Positions 4,717 to 9,645 of a DNA stretch of 9,645 bases are shown here, piece after piece. The stretch covers positions 1 to 9,645 of the forward strand of contig CACZSP010000084.1 of assembly GCA_902783905.1 (NCBI GenBank), read 5' to 3'. The position numbers and the translations under genes are program-made. A model generated the notes under the pieces. That model did no database searches, was not told the origin of the DNA, and saw only the letters and a program-made list of their open reading frames with translations. Numbering within the stretch: position 1 is the first letter of the stretch; each line of letters opens with the position of its first letter. Source of the stretch: an uncultured Ruminococcus sp. (GTDB taxonomy: Bacteria; Bacillota; Clostridia; Oscillospirales; CAG-272).

Positions 4717-5970
4717 ATGATTGATGCCATACTCGGCTGGATAGGTTCCTTTCTCGGCTGGCTGGACAGACTGACCGGCAACTATATGATCGCTCTCTTC
4801 ATCTTCGCGCTGATCGTCGAGATTCTGCTGCTTCCGTTCGGAATCAAACAGCAGAAAAACACGATCAAGCAGGCGTCGCTCCGCCCGAAGGAGATGGCGA
4901 TCAGAAACAAATACAAGGGTCAGACCGACCGCACCGCCCAGCAGCGGATGAGCGCAGAGATACAGGAAATGTATCAGGAGGAGCATTTCAACCAGTTTTC
5001 CGGTTGTCTTCCGACGCTCCTTCAGCTGCCGATAATCATAGCGCTTTATCAGGTCGTTATAAACCCGCTCAGATACGTTCTCGGTGTCGCCAAGGACGCG
5101 ATCACCGCCATGACGACCTTCGTCACCGAAACGGCTGAAAACGGCGGGCTCGGGATCGTTCTCGATTCCGCGTCGAAGGGAAACAACACTATCAAACTGG
5201 TAGACCTTATCAAGGAAAAAGGTCTCGATTTCTTCAGCGGCGTCGTCGAGTTCGTCGACAAAAAGCCGGAATCGCTGTCAAAGATCGAACTGTCCGGGAC
5301 AGAAGTCCTCGAACAGTTTACAAAAGCGGTGGACAAGGGCCTTCCGGATTTCAGATTTCTCGGCCTTAATCTTGCCGAAACGCCGAATTTCAAGGCGCTC
5401 TTCGACAAAGCCAACTGGAACTGGGGCACACTCGGTCTGCTTCTTATCCCCGTGCTGACCTTCGGCGTCTATTTCGCCAGCATGAAGATCAGCCGCAAGC
5501 TCAGCTATCAGCAGGCGTCGGGAGACGCCGCGACCGACAAGGCGACCGGATGTTCGAACACCGTAATGGACATAATGATGCCCGCCTTCTCGGTTTACAT
5601 CACCTTCATCGTTCCCGCGGCTATAGGAGTATACTGGATTTTCAAGAGCATAATCAGTACGCTGCGGCAGTTCATACTCTTCAAGCTGATGCCCATGCCC
5701 ACTTTTACCGAGGAGGAGTACAAGGCGGCCGAAAGAGAATACGCGGGGAAGGCTCCGAAATACAAAAAATACAATCTTGATATCGACGCGGGAAAGAACA
5801 ATCCGCAGTCGATATTCCATCAGGACGACGAGGACTACGTGACTCCCGAGGAAAATGCCGAGATCGAAAAGAAGCTCGGCTCGTCGGATCCCGACGGAAA
5901 GAGCCTTATCGAAAAAGCGCCGCTGAAGGACGACGACCGCGGCGACGGAAAAAAGGAACAGAAGAAATAA
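4717..5970 (+). CDS. yidC: YidC/Oxa1 membrane protein insertase
   Basis: The product has 417 residues. YidC inserts and folds membrane proteins, alone or with SecYEG. The Gram-positive five-helix layout is visible: TM1 at about 22-42, a cytoplasmic hairpin (44-95) with IKQQKN and RPKEMAIRNKY, TM2 at 97-118 (GCLPTLLQLPIIIALYQV), TM3 at 238-256 and the TM4-TM5 region at 283-323. The loop between TM2 and TM3 is long (about 120-235) and includes DFRFLGLNLAETPNF, a recognisable family segment. The C-terminus (from about 328) is long, charged and cytoplasmic. There is no N-terminal lipobox, unlike Bacillus SpoIIIJ. In TM1 the residue before ILLLPFGIKQ is Glu35, where Bacillota homologues usually have Arg or Lys. 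The start is forced by an in-frame TAA at 4711-4713. No clear Shine-Dalgarno precedes it, so coupling to yidD is likely. Confidence 0.95.
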   Translation: MIDAILGWIGSFLGWLDRLTGNYMIALFIFALIVEILLLPFGIKQQKNTIKQASLRPKEMAIRNKYKGQTDRTAQQRMSAEIQEMYQEEHFNQFSGCLPTLLQLPIIIALYQVVINPLRYVLGVAKDAITAMTTFVTETAENGGLGIVLDSASKGNNTIKLVDLIKEKGLDFFSGVVEFVDKKPESLSKIELSGTEVLEQFTKAVDKGLPDFRFLGLNLAETPNFKALFDKANWNWGTLGLLLIPVLTFGVYFASMKISRKLSYQQASGDAATDKATGCSNTVMDIMMPAFSVYITFIVPAAIGVYWIFKSIISTLRQFILFKLMPMPTFTEEEYKAAEREYAGKAPKYKKYNLDIDAGKNNPQSIFHQDDEDYVTPEENAEIEKKLGSSDPDGKSLIEKAPLKDDDRGDGKKEQKK

Positions 5971-5991
5971 CTGCCATCAGAGGGATTCAGT

Positions 5992-6636
5992 ATGAAAGAA
6001 GAAATAACAGTCAGAGCAAAAACGCTTGAAGAAGCGGTCGCCGAGGCGGCGGCAAAGCTGGGAGTCGATCCCGGACAGGTGGATTACCGGGTCGTTACCG
6101 AGGCAAAAAAGGGCTTTCTCGGGATCGGAGCTGTCGACTGCGAAATAGCGGCTTCGGCGATCCTTCCGGGAGAGAAGGACGCGCTCAATTTCATAAAGAC
6201 AATCCTTGACGATATGGGAATAGACGCGAAGATCGAAACCTCCTACGATTCCGACGGAGATTTCGTCATCGACGTCACCGGAGAGGGCGCCGGCGTGCTT
6301 ATCGGTCATCACGGCGACACGCTGGATTCCCTTCAGTATCTCATTAATCTTGCGGCAAACCGCCGCGAGAACGGTGAAAAGAGGGAATTCGTCAGGGTCA
6401 ATCTCGACGTCGAGGGCTATCGCGCCAAGAGAGAGGAAGCTCTCCGCCAACTGGCTCGCCGTCAGGCCGAAAAGGTGCTCAAATACAAGAGGAGCGTCAT
6501 GCTCGAACCGATGAGCCCCTACGAAAGAAGGATTATTCACTCCGAGATTCAGTCGATGAAGGGGGTCTCCACCAACTCCATCGGCAGCGAGAACAACCGC
6601 AAAATAGTAATTTATCTTGATCAGACGGCGGAATGA
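5992..6636 (+). CDS. jag: Jag/KhpB RNA-binding protein (Jag_N-KH-R3H)
   Basis: The product has 214 residues in three modules. Residues 1-52 are the Jag N-terminal domain with the signature KKGFLGIG (39-46). A KH domain with the loop LIGHHGDTLDSLQYL (103-117) follows. The R3H domain covers about 150-210 and carries the Arg-x3-His motif at R179 and H183 in MSPYERRIIHSEIQ. The family (KhpB/EloR/Jag) binds RNA, pairs with KhpA, and in some Firmicutes affects cell elongation and division. It is habitually encoded after yidC, here 21 nt away. The KH loop has His-His where Arg, Lys or Gln is more usual in G-x-x-G. The start is supported by AGAGGGA about 8 nt upstream. It is the last gene before a strong terminator. 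Confidence 0.95.
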   Translation: MKEEITVRAKTLEEAVAEAAAKLGVDPGQVDYRVVTEAKKGFLGIGAVDCEIAASAILPGEKDALNFIKTILDDMGIDAKIETSYDSDGDFVIDVTGEGAGVLIGHHGDTLDSLQYLINLAANRRENGEKREFVRVNLDVEGYRAKREEALRQLARRQAEKVLKYKRSVMLEPMSPYERRIIHSEIQSMKGVSTNSIGSENNRKIVIYLDQTAE

Positions 6637-6644
6637 TCCGCCCG

Positions 6645-6685
6645 CCGGGGGCATTCCGGGATATCCGGCTGCCCCCCGTCTTTTT
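6645..6685 (+). terminator. Intrinsic terminator closing the rpmH-jag cluster
   Basis: GGGGGCA (6647-6653) pairs with TGCCCCC (6670-6676), and an inner CCGG (6656-6659) pairs with CCGG (6665-6668) around GATAT. A small asymmetric internal bulge separates the stems. GTC and TTTTT (6681-6685) follow, giving the classic GC stem and U-run. It starts about 10 nt after the jag stop and ends 17 nt before the next ATG. Confidence 0.82.
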
Positions 6686-6702
6686 CGATACGGAGAGTTC
6701 AG

Positions 6703-8517
6703 ATGATCCGAAATTCAGACAGAACCTCGGCGCTCCCGCTTCCCGGCGGCGTTCACTGGACCGGAAGGGCGGAGGAAGCCGTTGCATTCACCGTCAGGGA
6801 GCAGCTCGGGAAAAAAGAGCTTTGGCGGGAATTTGCGGACCTGTTCAGATACGAGCCGGACGACGCCGATCTCGGATGGAGATGCGAATTCTGGGGAAAA
6901 ACGATGCGCGGCGCCTGTCTCGTCTACCGGGCGACCGGAGACGACCGGCTGTACGGAATAATCGAAGAAAGCGTCCGCGACATGCTTTCGACAGAAAGAG
7001 CCGACGGAAGCTTTTCGACCTATTCCGACGAACGCCGCTTCTCCGGATGGGACGTGTGGGGAAGAAAATACGTGCTCACCGGATTCCTTCATTTTTACGA
7101 AATCTGCCGGGATCCGGAACTTGCCGGGTCTGTCGTCGAAGCGGCCGTCCGCCACGCCGACGCTCTGATCGCGCACGTCGGACCCGGGAAAAAGAATATC
7201 ACCGAGACAAGCAATCACTGGCTCGGAGTCAATTCCTGCTCGGTACTCGAGCCGGTCGTGAACCTGTACAAGGTGCGCCCGGAGAAAAGATTTCTCGAAT
7301 TCGCCCGCTATATCCTTTCGACCGGCGGGTGCAGCGGAGGGGATCTTGTCGCCCTTGCCATCGAGGGAAAGAAAATGCCCTTCGAATATCCGGAAAACAA
7401 GGCTTACGAGACCATGTCTTTTTTCGAGGGGGCCCTCGAATACTACACGGTTACGGGAGAGGAGAAATATCTTGAAGCGGTCAGGCGTTTCGCCGACGCC
7501 GTCGACGAAACCGACGTCACCGTCATCGGCTGCTCCGGATGCACTCACGAGCTATTCGACAATTCGGCGAAAAAGCAGACCGAGTATTCTGAAGGAATTA
7601 TGCAGGAGACCTGCGTCAGCGTCACCTGGATGCGGCTGAACGCAAAGCTGCACCTGCTGTCCGGAGAGGAAAAGTATTTCTCAAGGATCGAAAAATCGGC
7701 GCTCAACGCCCTTTACGGATCCTTCAACACGACCGGATACCGGATTTTTTACGAAAGGAACGGAACGCTGCTCGATCCGCTTCCTTTCGACAGCTACAGC
7801 CCTCTTTTCAGAAATTCAAGATTCCGCAAGACCGGGGGCCTGAAATTCTGGGGAAACGGGCGCCATTACGGCTGCTGCGCATGCATCGCGTCGGCGGGAG
7901 TCGCCCTGCCGCCCCTTCTTTCGGTGTTGCCGGGGAGAGATTGCATTACGGTCAACGGGTATCTGCCGGGAGAGGGAGAATTCCCCGTCGGAGGCGGACG
8001 CGTGAAGGTCGTCTGCCGGACCGGCTATCCTTCCCGTTCCGGAGCGACGGTCGAGATTATCCCGTCGGGAACCGGAAAAATACGCATGTATTTCAGGATA
8101 CCTTCGTTTGCCCGCGGCTTTGAGATAAAGTCTGGCGGAAAGACGGTTCCGTTCGGCGCGGAGGGCGGATATGCCGCGGTGACCGCGGACGAAGAAAACG
8201 GCGAGGTATTCCGCATCGACTGGGAAACCTCTCTTCGGTTCGAGGATATAAACGGGAAGAGGGCGTTTTTCTTCGGGCCGCTGACTCTCGCCGCCGATCA
8301 GGCAAAACAGGAAGCCGGTACCGATATCGCGGATCCGCTTGAGCCGGATATACACGAGGGATCCGAGTTCTGCGAGCCGGCCCCGGGAGAGCAGATCAGG
8401 ATAAAGCTTGCTTCGGGACTGATACTGACCGATTACGCCTCCTGCGGACACCTTCCGGGAAAGGAAAGATCGGCAGTCACCGCATTTTTCGATATCGCGA
8501 AAAAAACAAAGGAATAA
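6703..8517 (+). CDS. GH127-like glycoside hydrolase (DUF1680, beta-L-arabinofuranosidase family)
   Basis: The product has 604 residues. It resembles GH127, whose founding member HypBA1 removes beta-L-arabinofuranose using a zinc-held cysteine nucleophile. Visible support is the helical-barrel segment WGKTMRGACLVYRATGD (64-80), DGSFSTY (101-107), and WDVWGRKYVLTGFLHFYE (116-133). QETC (301-304) would supply the Glu and Cys zinc ligands (E302, C304), and GCCACI (390-395) would supply the paired Cys ligand and nucleophile (C391, C392). E283 in THELF is a candidate acid/base. From about 410 a beta-rich region follows, as in the family. There is no signal peptide, so the enzyme is probably cytoplasmic and acts on imported oligosaccharides. 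GGAGAG (6692-6697) lies 5 nt before the ATG. It is 9 nt upstream of the vanY-like gene and likely shares its transcript. The exact substrate is uncertain because GH146 and other DUF1680 relatives share these motifs. Confidence 0.82.
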   Translation: MIRNSDRTSALPLPGGVHWTGRAEEAVAFTVREQLGKKELWREFADLFRYEPDDADLGWRCEFWGKTMRGACLVYRATGDDRLYGIIEESVRDMLSTERADGSFSTYSDERRFSGWDVWGRKYVLTGFLHFYEICRDPELAGSVVEAAVRHADALIAHVGPGKKNITETSNHWLGVNSCSVLEPVVNLYKVRPEKRFLEFARYILSTGGCSGGDLVALAIEGKKMPFEYPENKAYETMSFFEGALEYYTVTGEEKYLEAVRRFADAVDETDVTVIGCSGCTHELFDNSAKKQTEYSEGIMQETCVSVTWMRLNAKLHLLSGEEKYFSRIEKSALNALYGSFNTTGYRIFYERNGTLLDPLPFDSYSPLFRNSRFRKTGGLKFWGNGRHYGCCACIASAGVALPPLLSVLPGRDCITVNGYLPGEGEFPVGGGRVKVVCRTGYPSRSGATVEIIPSGTGKIRMYFRIPSFARGFEIKSGGKTVPFGAEGGYAAVTADEENGEVFRIDWETSLRFEDINGKRAFFFGPLTLAADQAKQEAGTDIADPLEPDIHEGSEFCEPAPGEQIRIKLASGLILTDYASCGHLPGKERSAVTAFFDIAKKTKE

Positions 8518-8526
8518 TTATCTGCA

Positions 8527-9549
8527 ATGGAAAGAAACAGAAGATTCAGAAGAGGGGATAATCCGGGTGACCGGCTTCTTGCTGTGCTTGCCGTCATACT
8601 GGCCGTCGCGGTTATCGTCATTCTCGTGCTTATGATGGTCGAAAACCGTTTCGGCACCAAACGGCCGCCCGAGAATACCGGAACCGCGGAGGTTTCGGCG
8701 ACCGAAGCCGGACCGGAAACGGATGAACCGTCAGGCACGGCCGGCGAAAGCGACGTTTCCGCTCCCGATTCGACGGCGGAGGAACCGTCGTCTGCCGAAG
8801 TCACGACGGCCGATCCCACCGAGAAGCAGACGACCGAAGCCGTAACAACCGCCGCGGAAACGAAGGATGAAACAACCAAGGCGGCGGTCACGACTGCGGA
8901 GGAGACCTCGGCCGGAACCGAGGCACCGCCCACGCTCAGGTATCTGACCTCGCCGGTGGAAGGCGCCGTTCTCGTCGGTGTTTCCGACAACGGATTCGCC
9001 ATCGAGGAAAAGGACGGAATAACCTACGTCGGCGGCGTACTTATCGCAAACAAGACCTACTCGCTACCGGCGAACTATGATCCGGGAGATCTGACCGAGG
9101 AGGCCCGCGCCGCCTTCAACGCCATGCAGGAGGCGGGAAGGCAGGCGGGAGTGTATTTCAAGATCCAGTCGGGGTACAGGGATTACGCGCTGCAGAAGAG
9201 TCTGTACGAGAATTACGTATACTGGTACGGATATGCCTACGCCGAGGAATATTCGGCGCATCCCGGCCATTCCGAACACCAGTCGGGGCTTGCAATGGAT
9301 ATCAACCAGGACGGGACCTGGACGCTTGACGAAACCTTCGAAAACACCGCCGAGGGGAAATGGCTTGCCGAGCACTGCCACGAATACGGATACATTCTCA
9401 GATACATGAAGGGGAAGACCGGAGTTACCGGATACATTTACGAACCGTGGCACTTCAGATATATCGGCGTCGAAGCGGCTAAGAAAGTTGCCGAAAGCGG
9501 ACTGACGCTTGAAGAGTATTTCGGTATTACTTCGGTTTATCCGGAGTAA
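8527..9549 (+). CDS. Membrane-anchored D-alanyl-D-alanine carboxypeptidase, VanY type (peptidase M15B)
   Basis: The product has 340 residues. A basic N-terminus and one transmembrane helix (about 17-38) anchor it in the membrane. A Thr/Ser/Glu/Ala-rich linker (about 43-135) would span the inner cell wall. The catalytic domain runs from about 140 to 335. It shows QSGYRDYALQ (214-223), PGHSEHQSGLAMDIN (246-260) and YEPWHFRYIG (305-314). By family knowledge the zinc ligands are H251, D258 and H309, and E306 is the catalytic base. All are present, so it should be active and trim the terminal D-Ala of peptidoglycan stem peptides. With no vanA/vanB-type ligase or VanRS genes nearby, it is more likely a housekeeping wall enzyme than a resistance gene. 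The ribosome binding site is AAAGGAA (8508-8514), inside the end of the upstream gene and about 12 nt from the ATG. Confidence 0.92.
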   Translation: MERNRRFRRGDNPGDRLLAVLAVILAVAVIVILVLMMVENRFGTKRPPENTGTAEVSATEAGPETDEPSGTAGESDVSAPDSTAEEPSSAEVTTADPTEKQTTEAVTTAAETKDETTKAAVTTAEETSAGTEAPPTLRYLTSPVEGAVLVGVSDNGFAIEEKDGITYVGGVLIANKTYSLPANYDPGDLTEEARAAFNAMQEAGRQAGVYFKIQSGYRDYALQKSLYENYVYWYGYAYAEEYSAHPGHSEHQSGLAMDINQDGTWTLDETFENTAEGKWLAEHCHEYGYILRYMKGKTGVTGYIYEPWHFRYIGVEAAKKVAESGLTLEEYFGITSVYPE

Positions 9550-9560
9550 AATGAAGTTGA

Positions 9561-9645
9561 CAGCGGACAGCGACAGGCTTCGCGCCTGGCGGCGCTCGCA
9601 GTGAAGACGCGCCTGTCGGCGCTGATGAAGACGTGCTTCGCACTG
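9561..9645. repeat. GC-rich intergenic repeat element, cut by the window edge
   Basis: Several overlapping repeats occur in 85 nt. CAGGC (9574-9578) and GCCTG (9584-9588) form a short hairpin. CGACAGGC (9571-9578) is the exact inverse of GCCTGTCG (9611-9618), flanked by CAGCG (9568-9572) and CGCTG (9619-9623 region). CAGTGAAG (9599-9606) is inverse to CTTCGCACTG (9636-9645) apart from a 2-nt bulge. A direct repeat, GCGCCTG(G/T)CGGCGCT followed by TGAAGACG, appears near 9583 and 9610. No coding or terminator signal explains it. It looks like a REP- or MITE-like intergenic element, but this copy alone cannot show that. Confidence 0.5.

Noticed and set aside
6715..7548. A 277-codon open frame on the minus strand
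   Set aside because: It is antisense to the GH127-like gene and is explained by the GC-rich codon use of the real gene.
8527..9549. The VanY-type gene as a vancomycin resistance locus
   Set aside because: No D-Ala-D-Lac ligase, VanH, VanX or two-component regulator genes are present. M15B carboxypeptidases are common housekeeping enzymes in Clostridia.

Overview
The window looks like a chromosomal segment of a Gram-positive bacterium of the Clostridia (Bacillota), plausibly an uncultured gut- or rumen-type Oscillospirales relative. This rests on AGGAGG-type ribosome binding sites, SigA-type TTGACW-17/18-TATAAT promoters, a lipoprotein solute-binding protein, a sortase-type (P-x-T-G-D) surface protein, a YidC of the Bacillota type and the gene order rpmH-rnpA-yidD-yidC-jag. 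The genus cannot be fixed from the sequence.

Layout. (1) Positions 1-1872, minus strand: two paralogous secreted proteins in tandem. The first gene (264-1790) encodes a complete 508-residue repeat protein with a C-terminal wall-anchoring signal. The second (169 down to 1) is cut by the window edge after about 56 codons. A large hairpin lies between them, and a near-perfect SigA promoter with upstream A/T tracts (1844-1921) drives the pair. (2) Positions 1977-3531, plus strand: a divergent SigA promoter and a lone lipoprotein solute-binding protein with no permease genes next to it. (3) Positions 3596-6685: the conserved ribosome/membrane-insertion block rpmH (44 codons, easily missed), rnpA, yidD, yidC and jag/khpB. 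It starts at a consensus promoter and ends at a good intrinsic terminator. (4) Positions 6703-9549: a GH127-type (DUF1680) glycoside hydrolase followed 9 nt later by a membrane-anchored VanY-type D,D-carboxypeptidase. (5) Positions 9561-9645: GC-rich non-coding DNA with overlapping inverted and direct repeats, cut by the window edge.

How it works together: rpmH makes ribosomal protein L34, rnpA the RNase P protein, yidD and yidC assist and perform membrane protein insertion, and jag/khpB is an RNA-binding partner commonly encoded beside yidC. The flanks do not belong to this core. dnaA is not upstream of rpmH and mnmE/mnmG are not downstream of jag, so the ancestral origin-proximal cluster has been separated from its usual neighbours and now sits between cell-surface and carbohydrate genes.

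No clearly new multi-gene system is visible. The observations most worth checking are the 18-bp hairpin between rpmH and rnpA, the loss of the RnpA RNR asparagine, the acidic residue where Bacillota YidC usually has a basic groove residue, the terminator placed directly against the GH127 ribosome binding site, and the repeat element at the right edge.
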